Positions 8,096 through 16,715 of a DNA stretch of 48,267 nucleotides are shown piece by piece (positions within the stretch are counted from its first letter, which is position 1; the number at the start of each line of letters is the position of its first letter). This DNA is from an uncultured Prevotella sp. (GTDB lineage: Bacteria; Bacteroidota; Bacteroidia; Bacteroidales; Bacteroidaceae). Both the position numbers and the translations under genes were made by a program. The DNA is taken from NCBI GenBank assembly GCA_900770025.1, contig CAAGIW010000074.1, positions 1-48,267 on the forward strand. The letters are read 5' to 3'. The notes beneath the pieces were generated by a model that was not told the DNA's origin, made no database searches, and was given only the letters and a program-made list of their open reading frames with translations.

Positions 8096-10603
8096 CTATT
8101 GTCTCTTCATATTCTGTTTGACAGATGTTCCGTCAGAATATCTGACAATCTGCACGCCTTCAAACGATTCGTCCACAGGCAAACCATCCATGCCATACCT
8201 TCCCACGACGTGATGCTCGGCTTTCACCTCGGGTAACGTTGAGACTACAGACACGATTTTCGGCTTGCCCACAAGCATCTTGTCTGAAGGTGCGGAATAT
8301 ACCCTCTTGCCATCGTAGTCACGGTATGCCGTGACCGTATAGGCAAAGCCTCTTGACGGCGCACCCTCCGTGCTCACGTGGGCAGAACTGCAATCGGCAC
8401 TAACTTCATACGACTTGACAAACGAAAGGATAGACTCGCCCTGCCTAACGTCCCTGCACACCTTTATCTCATCGAACAGGATGACCATACGGTCAACTGA
8501 TTCAAGCCTGATTCTTTCATCCTTCGTGGGATCTACGTCCACATCCACCCAAGCATCAAGATGCACCATCTCCTTGCCTTGTGGAATCCCGACATACCAT
8601 GAGCCTTTGGAAGTGGTTATCTTGACGGCATCTCCATAGGTGCCATAGGCTGAGAGGTGGACACGTACCCTTGACGAGTGGCCCAGATCGACGACAGGAG
8701 ACTGGATGTAACTCAACTTGTCAGAAGTGCCAAGCATACCCTTGACATACGTATTGTACTTGCCCGTCCATCCAGCAAAATCACAATAGGCATCAAGACT
8801 GCCCTCTGCATTGTTCAGTTCCGCATAATAGCGAGGGTCACTTATGGCTCCTCCTGCCTTGCTGAAGTTCTCGGCAAACACGGTAAAGCCAGCTGCATCC
8901 TCAGACAGGGTCTCGGCCGTAAAATGGTCAATCCTATAGCCTGAAGCATTGACCACAGGCTGCCACACGGCATTATACCCGTTGTCGGTCATTCCCGTAG
9001 GCTCTTCCACCTTCGGCTTGAAGATTCCTCTGATTTCTTGTTTGGCCGCATCGCTGGTTTCATATACGTAGTGCGACTTCAACTCATAATAATAATCGTC
9101 TTCTTTTTTCAATCCATGATAGGGATAACGGTCATCCTGATTGTCAAACAGCAGTTCAAACTTAGTGTCTTCATATATGAGCGTGTAGTCATATCCCTCA
9201 TGGTCAGTTATCAGCTGGTATTCATAGGGAGGCGGCAACTGAATGGAAAAATTGTCAAGAGCCACCCACGCATCCTCCACATCACAATCCTTGATATAGA
9301 TGCGCACCTTTGAATACTTGTCTGCAAATACCGACCAATATGCCTTGCAGCTCTCCACCAAGTCTAAATAGTCGGGCATTCCGTTGGCAGGATCTTCGTA
9401 GGCATGGAACACATTCATGTAATACAGGCACAAGGGAATCCACTTGTTGCCATTGAACCCGTCTATACAGACAGAGCCATTCCAGTCATCCAAAGCCAGT
9501 TGATCTGACGGATACACACTGCGCAGCCAGAATTGCACGTTATGGTAATTGGTTCCATTATTGTAAACGGTCAGCGTATCACCCTGACACAAGGCCAGTC
9601 CCTTGCTGCCGTCGGCACCATAGCCATCAACGGCATACTTGCCACTGCTGTACGCAAAGTCCCATTTCTCGGGCAATGAAGAGCCGTCGGCCGACACATT
9701 TTCGAAATCCTCATACACATCAAGGTCTTCATCAGAAATCTGCACCTTTTTGTAGAGATACAGATAATAGTTGTATGCTCTTCTTACAGGATTCCATTTC
9801 AGGGTGATGCTCTCACTGCCGAAGTAGGCATCCTGAAGCACGGGTTTGGCGATGAACGTGGGAGACGTTGTAATCTTGATGTCGTCAAGCAGCAGACAGC
9901 CGTCGCCCGACAGCTCAAACTGAATGAAACCGTCTGCATTTGCCGAATAGTTTTTCAAAGGAACGCTCACCTCCGTCCAATTTTTGTCAGACAAGTATAG
10001 GTTTATCAAGGCATCGTTGCATTGTGCTGCAGAAGAGTTTCTGATGTCTCCATAGTTGGCAGACACACTCAGATAGCATCTGTTCCCCTCGCGCTGTAGC
10101 GGTTTCGCCCTGAAAGTGACCGTCAGGTCACCCGAATAGTCACCTATGGGTGTGTTGAGATAGGCAGAACCTGTGACATGAGGCCCTTCCAATGCCACAC
10201 AACCGCCGGCCGAATACACCAGATGGCCACTCCAAGAGCCATTGGCTGTCTTGGTGTTGTCTATCCACATGCCCACACTGTAATCCGTGCTGCTGGCGAT
10301 GGGATGCGAAAAATCAGGCGCATCCTCGCTGCCCGCCGTAAAGCGGTCGAAATTCTCCTCTACAAGTATGTAGTTGAGGGTCGGCTCGGATGCCTGCATG
10401 GGCTGAGGACTTTTCAGCATCACCGCCCCCTGTCCTTTATATACTTCCGAGTAATCTGTCTGTGCGTCCGCCGCATGTTTGGGAAGTTTCTTCAATCGTC
10501 CGTCTGCTGCATCAGCGGTCAAGGCCACCAAGGCAACAGCGGCTAACAACGGTAACATTGTCTTTTTCATTGCATGGGTATTTTGTTTTTTCCAATTATT
10601 CAT
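8096..10603 (-). CDS. Large secreted multidomain protein (choice-of-anchor-J repeats, T9SS-like tail)
   Basis: An 835-residue exported protein. The signal peptide is MKKTMLPLLAAVALVALTADAADG. If the ATG at 10603 is used, 11 extra residues precede it; the ATG at 10570 is a good alternative. At least three beta-sandwich modules of choice-of-anchor-J type are visible (VEENFDRF, YEDFENVSADGSSLPEKW, FAENFSKAGG), separated by FN3-like segments (ESITLKWNPVRRAYNYYLYL). The C-terminus VVGRYGMDGLPVDESFEGVQIVRYSDGT matches the form of T9SS tails. The 10603 start is only 2 bp from the stop of the upstream gene, which favours coupling. The role is probably cell-surface adhesion or glycan contact; the ligand is unknown. 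Confidence 0.7.
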   Translation of the reverse strand: MNNWKKQNTHAMKKTMLPLLAAVALVALTADAADGRLKKLPKHAADAQTDYSEVYKGQGAVMLKSPQPMQASEPTLNYILVEENFDRFTAGSEDAPDFSHPIASSTDYSVGMWIDNTKTANGSWSGHLVYSAGGCVALEGPHVTGSAYLNTPIGDYSGDLTVTFRAKPLQREGNRCYLSVSANYGDIRNSSAAQCNDALINLYLSDKNWTEVSVPLKNYSANADGFIQFELSGDGCLLLDDIKITTSPTFIAKPVLQDAYFGSESITLKWNPVRRAYNYYLYLYKKVQISDEDLDVYEDFENVSADGSSLPEKWDFAYSSGKYAVDGYGADGSKGLALCQGDTLTVYNNGTNYHNVQFWLRSVYPSDQLALDDWNGSVCIDGFNGNKWIPLCLYYMNVFHAYEDPANGMPDYLDLVESCKAYWSVFADKYSKVRIYIKDCDVEDAWVALDNFSIQLPPPYEYQLITDHEGYDYTLIYEDTKFELLFDNQDDRYPYHGLKKEDDYYYELKSHYVYETSDAAKQEIRGIFKPKVEEPTGMTDNGYNAVWQPVVNASGYRIDHFTAETLSEDAAGFTVFAENFSKAGGAISDPRYYAELNNAEGSLDAYCDFAGWTGKYNTYVKGMLGTSDKLSYIQSPVVDLGHSSRVRVHLSAYGTYGDAVKITTSKGSWYVGIPQGKEMVHLDAWVDVDVDPTKDERIRLESVDRMVILFDEIKVCRDVRQGESILSFVKSYEVSADCSSAHVSTEGAPSRGFAYTVTAYRDYDGKRVYSAPSDKMLVGKPKIVSVVSTLPEVKAEHHVVGRYGMDGLPVDESFEGVQIVRYSDGTSVKQNMKRQ

Positions 10604-10605
10604 GC

Positions 10606-11604
10606 CTATTTGCAGGAATCAACATACACTTTCTTGACCACGTCGCCCATCCTCAGCAGATAGATACCAGAAACGAGACCATCGAAAACCACCTGTGACG
10701 CATCTGTCACCCTGCTTTCCAACAGCTTGCCCGAAACGGAATACAGCAACACAGGAAGCCCGCCAGCCACTCCGCTGACTGCAATCCGGTTTGCACCGGC
10801 TATCACCTCCACGTCACCGCTACGCACCTCATCAACAGAAGTGCTTGCATCCAAGGCGTATTCCACGCGAATCTCGTCATTGGCATGGCCTTTGGCTTTG
10901 TCCTGATACCAACTGGTATCGCCTATCACCCCCTTTTCAATCACAAAAGTATAGTTGCCCTTGGTCTTGACAGTTTGGCTCAGCGCCACTTCCACAGTCT
11001 GATCTGCCACCTTCTTCACCACGCCATTGGCCACCACCAAGTCATACTGGTTGTAAAGTCTTCCGCGCACATGGCGTTCATCCGTCTCCTCCGTCACGAA
11101 TATTTCGCTGCCATATTGTACAGATACCTTTGACAAGGGCGTTCCCACGCGCCCGGGTTCAGGTGTGACAGAGGCATATTCCAAATCATACTTCACCAAG
11201 TCTTCCGGGGGCACAACGCCACTGTTCACCACATACACCAGTTGAATTTCCGGAAGATAGTCAAAGTTCCTGTCCCAAACATACTCCTTGGGGATGATTA
11301 TTTCATACGTACCGGGCAAGTCAAGTGCAGGTTCGATGGTAATGGTCACCTCGTCAGAGAAATCCTCCTGATGCACAATGGCCTGATAGGTCAGCGGGGC
11401 ATTGGTTATCGGCAGGGCATAAGGAGCGGGCTGCCACTCGCCCAAAGGGGCGTCCAACTTGAGGGTGATGGTTGTCAGCGATTTGACTTCCGACCTGTTT
11501 GCAGGAATAATCTCCTTGACATCAAAAGCGTGCAGCGCCTGAACAGTCAAAAGAGCACAAACGACCATCGCTGCCCTTAAACGAGAAGATAGAGTTGTTG
11601 TCAT
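10606..11604 (-). CDS. Secreted protein with T9SS type A sorting tail
   Basis: A 332-residue exported protein of unrecognised family. It has a signal peptide (about 1-26, ending ALHAFD) and a body of beta-strand-rich Ig-like repeats (SEVKSLTTITLKLDAPLG, EPGRVGTPLSKVSVQYGSEI). The classical T9SS type A tail is present: about 275-332 with LPVLLYSVSGKLL, then GLVSGIYLLRMGDVVKKVYV. It is the first gene of a leftward group with 8096-10603, with a -7 box 38 bp upstream. The AraC-type regulator encoded just upstream on the same strand is a candidate controller, by position only. Confidence 0.7.
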   Translation of the reverse strand: MTTTLSSRLRAAMVVCALLTVQALHAFDVKEIIPANRSEVKSLTTITLKLDAPLGEWQPAPYALPITNAPLTYQAIVHQEDFSDEVTITIEPALDLPGTYEIIIPKEYVWDRNFDYLPEIQLVYVVNSGVVPPEDLVKYDLEYASVTPEPGRVGTPLSKVSVQYGSEIFVTEETDERHVRGRLYNQYDLVVANGVVKKVADQTVEVALSQTVKTKGNYTFVIEKGVIGDTSWYQDKAKGHANDEIRVEYALDASTSVDEVRSGDVEVIAGANRIAVSGVAGGLPVLLYSVSGKLLESRVTDASQVVFDGLVSGIYLLRMGDVVKKVYVDSCK

Positions 11605-11641
11605 ACATAATTGTTTTTGTTAAACTTTCGCTAATCAGCCG

Positions 11642-11649
11642 CAAAGATA
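11642..11649 (-). promoter_or_regulatory. -7 box for the secreted-protein operon
   Basis: In the leftward strand this reads TATCTTTG, matching TAnnTTTG. It lies about 38 bp before the start at 11604. No TTTG is present at the ideal spacing, which would be compatible with activator dependence. Confidence 0.5.
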
Positions 11650-11725
11650 ACAAATGCCACGCCTTATGGTTTCTGAAAACAGCCCCCAAGATGTGCTTTT
11701 AGGCTAAAAGAACATGAGCATGGCA

Positions 11726-13498
11726 TCACTCATTCTCCTGAACAGCCTCATTCTTTCTCGCCTCCTTCATATATTGAGCGGGAGTCATTCCCACGATTCT
11801 CTTGAAGTTGGTGGAGAAATTGCTCCTCGACTTGAATCCTGTCTGCATACATATACCCTCCACCGTCCACTGCTGCTCCTTGTCACCGTTCATCATGCGG
11901 CAGGCCTCACGTATGCGATACTTGCACAAGAAATTGTAGAAGTTGGTGCCTGTCATCTCACCTATGAGCTGCGACAGGTGAACCAACTGCATGCCACCTG
12001 CCAGTTCTGCTAATCTGGAGGCAGAGAAGTTCTGGGAGTAAATCTCAGGCGACGTGGCCATGACGTGAAGCACCTTGTCCCACAAGGCATTTTTCATCTC
12101 GTCATCCAGCACAGAGTCCTTGTATTTTCTTGTCTCCTGATGTTCTTCGTCGATGCCCGTTGTCTCTTCGCCGTCCTCCCCGGCAGCGGTGCTTCTCTCT
12201 CCGTTTCCCGATTGCGCTTTCAGCAACCTGTTCTGCTCTTCCTCCTTCTTCAGTATCTCCTGATACGACTGATACAACGAGGTATTCTTTTTCTGCAACA
12301 TCCTTCTGGAACACACCAAGGCTGAAATCAGCAACACCAGCAACGCAATGACCGCAGCCATCCACAACATGGCCTTGTGCCGCATCTGGTCTTTCATTTC
12401 CAGGTCTTTCACCACGTCATTCACACGGTCAAGTTCATCCTTGAATTTCATTTTCCTCACCTTGCCCATGTTGCAGTCGTTCAGTATGGAGTCTTTGTGC
12501 AGAAGATATTCATAGTGGTGGAGGTCTGCTTTCCTCTGGTCGCCGCTTCGACGATATATGTACTCCAGTTCGCGGTGCAGCAGCATCACAGCATCCTTTT
12601 CGCCATACTCTTCTGCCAACCTAAAGGCACGACTGCACGAGCGGAGCGCTTTGTCGGTGTCTCCCTTTTTCGCCTCGCAGCGACTTTCAAAAAAATAGCT
12701 GTTTATCAGATGCCTGTTTCTCGACTCTCCGCTGCCCACCACCGTCCTCATGTCACGTGCGCACTCTATTGCCCGCGCCAAGTCTTCACCCTCGTATGCC
12801 AGGATTCCCTCAAGATATGTCACGATAAACTGTTTGAGCGGCACACTGTCTGACATATCTATCCGTCTGAACTCACCAATGACATCCGTGATGCTGTCAA
12901 TGCAGTCGTGATAAAAAGCCATGTTGAGCATGTTGCTGAATATCATCAGTGTTAAGGTGTGGTTCCCTGATTCTGCCGAATGGCTGAACGCCCTTTTATA
13001 CATCTTCAGCGACTCGTCTGTCTCCAACGGTTCATACAGTCTGTCATTATTATACACAAGGTTGGCAAGATTAAGCTCTACCAGCGGTCTCAGCAGGTGG
13101 AAACCATATGTCTCACACAAGTCATCCGCCTTTCTGAGCGTTCTGTATGCCTCCTTGAAATCATAATAATGGTAAGAATAGAGAAAGCCCATGTCATTCA
13201 GTGCCTGCGCTTTCAGATACAGTTCATCCTTATTGTCGGTCTCTCTCTCCGACAAGATGGTGAATACCATCAGGGCACTGTCGAGCGTTTCATGTCTCTG
13301 CAGCCACTTGTCGCCCAACCGCTGCAAACGATCTGACGACATGGAAAAGTAATACCTGTATGTATTCTCGCTCAATCCGCTTGCAGAGGCACGGCATCTG
13401 AGAGACAAAGTACATGCCAAACAGATGCCTGCACAGGCAATCATTGCACGCAGGGGCAACTGATGGTAGAACAAGGCTACCGTATCTATTACTTGCAT
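11726..13498 (-). CDS. TPR - transmembrane - AraC-type transcriptional regulator
   Basis: A 590-residue regulator. A hydrophobic segment near the N-terminus (about 13-32) leads to a long helical TPR-like sensor region (about 40-350, for example KAQALNDMGFLYSYHYYDFKEAYRTL). A second membrane helix follows (about 376-396, LWMAAVIALLVLLISALVC), then a coiled linker. The C-terminal AraC double-HTH is at about 476-580 and ends GFKSRSNFSTNFKRIVGMTPAQYMKEAR. This build is common in Bacteroidales one-component membrane regulators. The frame is open upstream to 13714, but a promoter with both boxes (13603-13633) lies inside that extension, so I take the ATG at 13498. It sits directly upstream of the secreted-protein genes, its likely targets. 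Confidence 0.8.
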   Translation of the reverse strand: MQVIDTVALFYHQLPLRAMIACAGICLACTLSLRCRASASGLSENTYRYYFSMSSDRLQRLGDKWLQRHETLDSALMVFTILSERETDNKDELYLKAQALNDMGFLYSYHYYDFKEAYRTLRKADDLCETYGFHLLRPLVELNLANLVYNNDRLYEPLETDESLKMYKRAFSHSAESGNHTLTLMIFSNMLNMAFYHDCIDSITDVIGEFRRIDMSDSVPLKQFIVTYLEGILAYEGEDLARAIECARDMRTVVGSGESRNRHLINSYFFESRCEAKKGDTDKALRSCSRAFRLAEEYGEKDAVMLLHRELEYIYRRSGDQRKADLHHYEYLLHKDSILNDCNMGKVRKMKFKDELDRVNDVVKDLEMKDQMRHKAMLWMAAVIALLVLLISALVCSRRMLQKKNTSLYQSYQEILKKEEEQNRLLKAQSGNGERSTAAGEDGEETTGIDEEHQETRKYKDSVLDDEMKNALWDKVLHVMATSPEIYSQNFSASRLAELAGGMQLVHLSQLIGEMTGTNFYNFLCKYRIREACRMMNGDKEQQWTVEGICMQTGFKSRSNFSTNFKRIVGMTPAQYMKEARKNEAVQENE

Positions 13499-13602
13499 GA
13501 ACTTGTATATATTGGTCACAGTTTCTCCATGTATGCATAAAACCTGACTGTCCACACATATACACAGACAGAATTTTCCGCCAGACAGCCGCTCTATCCC
13601 TG

Positions 13603-13633
13603 CAAAGATAAGACAAAAGAACGAAACAACAAA
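13603..13633 (-). promoter_or_regulatory. Promoter of the TPR-AraC regulator
   Basis: Reading leftward, TTTG (13633-13630), a 19-bp spacer and TATCTTTG (13610-13603) match the Bacteroidetes -33/-7 pattern exactly. The transcript would start near 13598, which rules out the upstream in-frame ATG at 13714 and leaves a leader of about 100 nt. Confidence 0.75.
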
Positions 13634-13688
13634 GGGAGAACCCACGGAAATGAAGAGTGAAGAAGAATAGACATTTTCGTATCGTTTT

Positions 13689-13754
13689 GCAAAACGCACC
13701 ATTTTGCGATGCAAAACTGGCAGTTTTAGAATGCAAAACTGGCAGTTTTGGAAA
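13689..13754. repeat. 22-bp repeat array, locus 1 (3 units)
   Basis: Three units of exactly 22 bp start at 13689, 13711 and 13733. Each begins GC and has a 15-bp core. The first core is AAAACGCACCATTTT; the second and third are AAAACTGGCAGTTTT, an almost perfect palindrome. Linkers are GCGAT, AGAAT and GGAAA plus the next GC. The array lies between the end of the 13996 gene and the promoter of the regulator, and is followed by a conserved tail (13755-13985). Confidence 0.9.
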
Positions 13755-13985
13755 ACACCCCAAATTGTTTTGGAATTTAATGTGCCCTTAGCATCTTTTC
13801 AGAGCATTCGTTATCATCTCATCATCAGCCACTTATCTCGCAACCGAATCGCTGCGCTCACGTTTTATTCTTCTCTCCTTGGGGAGGCCGGGTGGGGCCT
13901 TTAATATTTTAATTCTTTAATTCCCCCTGGGGAAGATCGGAGGGGAGCCTTTAATTCTTTAATCCTTTAATATTTTAATTCTTTT
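13755..13985. repeat. Tail module of the composite repeat element, copy A
   Basis: No gene is seen in this stretch. It aligns with 33980-34259 and partly with 41008-41120. Shared blocks in order are CCAAATTG.TTTGGA, GCATCTT.TCA, TTATCATCT...ATCAG.CACTTAT (13811-13835), and a C/G-rich hairpin unit followed by TTTAATATTTTAATTCTTT. The last block is present in two tandem versions. Confidence 0.75.
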
Positions 13986-13995
13986 GACTTGCTTT

Positions 13996-14937
13996 CTATA
14001 AAGGCAAGTCATGGCTCTTCACCTTGAAGAGCACTGCATGTTCTAAGGTGAGTGGCTTGTTGTGGACAAAGAAGATGGTGCCATCGGCAGGGGCCTTCAC
14101 CTCTTCGAGCAGACTGCAGTCGTAGGGATGGAGGATGTGGGCCAGCACTTCGCCCTGCTTCACCCTGCTGCCAGGCTCTGTCAAGCAGTAGAAGATGCCA
14201 GCCTGATGGGCCTTTACGTTCACCAGCTGCTCCTCGGCAAACACCTCCGACTCGTAGCCCACGCCCGTGGTGCGGGCTGTGATAATCTTGGTTTTAGTCA
14301 TCATGCGCAGGATGGCCTCGATGGTTTGGTTGCTCGATTGCTTGTCAATGCCGTTGGTCTTGCCCGCATATACCGAGAATGCCTTCACGCCCCATATCTG
14401 CCAGTTGTAGTTGAGCAGCGTGGTGTCGAAGGGCAAAGGCTTGCGAGTGGTGACAAAGGGGAGGCCAAACATGCGTGCCGTCTCCACATCCTCGTAGGTG
14501 GTGCTGAGCATTCGCACGTGGGGAACAAAGTCGCCGGGCATGTAGAAGCTGGCCAACTGCACGCCATACCTGAAGTTCTTGATACGGTCGAACAGGGCGG
14601 CGGCGATGCGTTGGGTGGTTTCTCCCTTGTCGTAGCCCGGGAACATGCGGTTGATGTCGGTGCCGTCCATGGTCCAGAAGCGCTTCGACACGTTCATGGA
14701 AAAGGGGTTGCACGAGGGAATGACCAGGATGCGACACCCCTGCATCACCCCCTGCTGCCGCTCTATGCGCTGCAACTCTGACACAAGGCGCGCACAGATG
14801 AACTGCTGCCCTATCTCGTCGCCACGCATGGCACCCACTATGGCTATGGTGTTCTCGCCCTCGCCAAACCAATAGCCCTCTATCTTGAACAAGCCACGGT
14901 AGGGTGACTTCATTTCAAACAAAACTTCTTTCTTCAT
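13996..14937 (-). CDS. M14/AstE-like protein lacking catalytic residues (pseudoenzyme)
   Basis: A 313-residue member of the succinylglutamate desuccinylase/aspartoacylase family. The fold is clear from DINRMFPGYDKGE (about 94-106) and the C-terminal beta-barrel (EPGSRVKQGEVLAHILHP). The usual GTHGDE metal motif reads GAMRGDE, with Arg38 in place of the zinc histidine. The DIHSS position reads VQLAS, so the second zinc ligand is lost. The catalytic Glu of the VVEMG block is absent, with FSVYAGK in its place. It follows the intact paralogue by 26 bp. I infer a binding or partner subunit, perhaps a heterodimer with its neighbour, and not an active hydrolase. Confidence 0.8.
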   Translation of the reverse strand: MKKEVLFEMKSPYRGLFKIEGYWFGEGENTIAIVGAMRGDEIGQQFICARLVSELQRIERQQGVMQGCRILVIPSCNPFSMNVSKRFWTMDGTDINRMFPGYDKGETTQRIAAALFDRIKNFRYGVQLASFYMPGDFVPHVRMLSTTYEDVETARMFGLPFVTTRKPLPFDTTLLNYNWQIWGVKAFSVYAGKTNGIDKQSSNQTIEAILRMMTKTKIITARTTGVGYESEVFAEEQLVNVKAHQAGIFYCLTEPGSRVKQGEVLAHILHPYDCSLLEEVKAPADGTIFFVHNKPLTLEHAVLFKVKSHDLPL

Positions 14938-14963
14938 CTTGACAGTCTTGATGGATGGATTCT

Positions 14964-15896
14964 TTATAATTTGAACACCCTTGCCATGAGCGAACCCTCA
15001 TAGACAATGGGATAGGCGCGGATGGTGAACAGATAGCCCTGCACAGGAGAGATGACCCTGCTGAGCACCACTCCCGTGAGCGGTTCCACAATCTGACCTA
15101 TCTCCTCGCCCGCTGCCACTATCACTCCGCACTTGAGTTCGGTGATGAACACGCCGGAGGTGGTGGCATTGAGAAACTCCACGCGGTCGCCCTTGCACAC
15201 CAACGGCTTGGTGAGCGTATCGGCAGTGACGGCAAGTGGGCCCTGCCACACGCCGAGATGGTGCATCAGATGGAAGATGCCATCCACCAAGCGGTAGCAC
15301 ATCTTGTGGTTGATGCGCTGCCCCACCCCCATCTCCACCACCAAGCAGGGGGTTCCGGTGGAGTTGAGTGAGTGGGCAAGGGTGGCCTCAAGCACGGTGG
15401 CGGCATCGTGAATCCATATAAAATCAATGTTGAGCTGCTTTGCCAATGGCACCAACCGTTCTTCGTCGAGCACGTTGATGCGCACCTGTGGCGTTTCGCG
15501 CAGATACAGATTGCTGGAGTGAATGTCTATCACTAAGTCGGCTCCCTTCAGGTCTTCGATGATGGCGTAGGCCATTTGCTCGGCCACCGACCCATCCTTG
15601 TCGCCGGGGAAGATGCGGTTCATGTCCAAGTCGAAGTTGGGAATGCCGCGCTGTATGGTGTCAATGCCCAAGGGATTGAGCGCAGGATAGATCTCCACGC
15701 TGCCGTGAATGTGGGCGATATGGGCAGTCAATCGGCGAGCCATCTCATAGCAAACCATCTGCCCCTCCAGCTCGTCGCCGTGGGTACCCGTGACGATGCA
15801 CACCCTTTTACCCGGATGTGCTCCGCGAATCACGTTTTTCTTGATAGAGAGATGCTCGTCGATGGGCAACTCTGTGGATGTTACTGTGTGTATCAC
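14964..15896 (-). CDS. Succinylglutamate desuccinylase/aspartoacylase family (M14-like) zinc hydrolase
   Basis: A 310-residue cytosolic zinc hydrolase of the AstE/AspA group. All expected sites are visible: GTHGDE with zinc ligands His39 and Glu42, the substrate-arginine motif DLDMNRIFPG (Arg93), DIHSSN with zinc ligand His125, and the catalytic glutamate in LVVEMG (Glu187). A C-terminal barrel follows (VEFLNATTSGVFITELKCGVIVAAGEEIG). Its start overlaps the stop of the transglutaminase gene by 4 bp. Family members cleave amide bonds of N-acyl amino acids; here, beside an ATP-grasp ligase, the substrate is more likely a conjugated peptide or amino acid. That substrate assignment is an inference. 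Confidence 0.85.
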   Translation of the reverse strand: MIHTVTSTELPIDEHLSIKKNVIRGAHPGKRVCIVTGTHGDELEGQMVCYEMARRLTAHIAHIHGSVEIYPALNPLGIDTIQRGIPNFDLDMNRIFPGDKDGSVAEQMAYAIIEDLKGADLVIDIHSSNLYLRETPQVRINVLDEERLVPLAKQLNIDFIWIHDAATVLEATLAHSLNSTGTPCLVVEMGVGQRINHKMCYRLVDGIFHLMHHLGVWQGPLAVTADTLTKPLVCKGDRVEFLNATTSGVFITELKCGVIVAAGEEIGQIVEPLTGVVLSRVISPVQGYLFTIRAYPIVYEGSLMARVFKL

Positions 15897-16678
15897 AATT
15901 CTTTCAGTATTACGTTTATTTGAGTCTGCTCTTGTGCCATGCCCCTGTAAAGTCCCCTGCTCACCGCACAGTCGGAGGCATCGCGCCCGTGGGCAATGGC
16001 CACATAGCCATATTCTATGCGGCAGTTGTGGGTGGGATCCCAGCCCATCCAGCGGTAGCCGTCATAAACTTCCACCCAGGCATGGGTCTCTCCCGTTCCC
16101 TCCACAAAGCCACACACATAGCGGGCAGGCAGACCGTGGATGCGGCACAGGGCTATCATCCAATGGGCATAGTCTTGACACACGCCCCGCCTGAGCTGGC
16201 ATATCTCGCTGGCAGGAGTGTTGATGGTGGTGGAACAGGGGCGGTAGTCCATCATGTCATACACCATGCGGCACAGTTCGTCGGCCAGTTCCACGACATC
16301 GCTCGGCATCCCTGCGGCAGGATGCACCTCCTGCCACTGGGCAGTCTGTTCGGAAGTGAGCGAGGTGATCGGCGTGGGCACGGCATAGACGGCAGGCACG
16401 GGGCCCTCGTCGCGCCTCACATAAGGCTGCATCTCCAGCACGCCGGTGCTCACGTAGGCCAGTGTGGTGTGCGCATCGCGCTGGGCGCCATACACAATCC
16501 TGTTGCCAAAGGCATCGCAACCGTGGCACACGGAGAAGCCCGGCGAGAGGATGAACGACTCCTGAACGATGCGCATGTAACTGCCGTTCAGAGGCTGGCA
16601 CCGCAGCAGAATGTCGTGGTGGGTCACGGGTTGGTTGAAGCTGACGATGGTATGGTAGGCGTACAGATACTGCTTCAT
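15893..16678 (-). CDS. Transglutaminase-like cysteine protease domain protein
   Basis: A 261-residue protein of the bacterial transglutaminase-like family. The N-terminal beta domain (about 1-95, YLYAYHTIVSFNQPVTHHDILLRCQP) is the type usually found with this group. The catalytic triad is intact: Cys167 in RRGVCQDYAHW, His199 in GETHAWVEV and Asp214 in GWDPTHN. No signal peptide is seen, so it should act in the cytosol. Its stop overlaps the next start, and it follows the alpha-E gene by 37 bp. Members most often act as peptidases; in this setting it may cut or transfer the product of the ATP-grasp enzyme. Confidence 0.88.
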   Translation of the reverse strand: MKQYLYAYHTIVSFNQPVTHHDILLRCQPLNGSYMRIVQESFILSPGFSVCHGCDAFGNRIVYGAQRDAHTTLAYVSTGVLEMQPYVRRDEGPVPAVYAVPTPITSLTSEQTAQWQEVHPAAGMPSDVVELADELCRMVYDMMDYRPCSTTINTPASEICQLRRGVCQDYAHWMIALCRIHGLPARYVCGFVEGTGETHAWVEVYDGYRWMGWDPTHNCRIEYGYVAIAHGRDASDCAVSRGLYRGMAQEQTQINVILKEL

Positions 16679-16715
16679 AAGCGAATTGGGCTGGTTAGGG
16701 TCTGCATGTCCATGA

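Noticed and set aside
13499..13714. N-terminal extension of the TPR-AraC regulator
   Set aside because: A complete -33/-7 promoter lies inside it, so transcripts would start after the upstream ATG.
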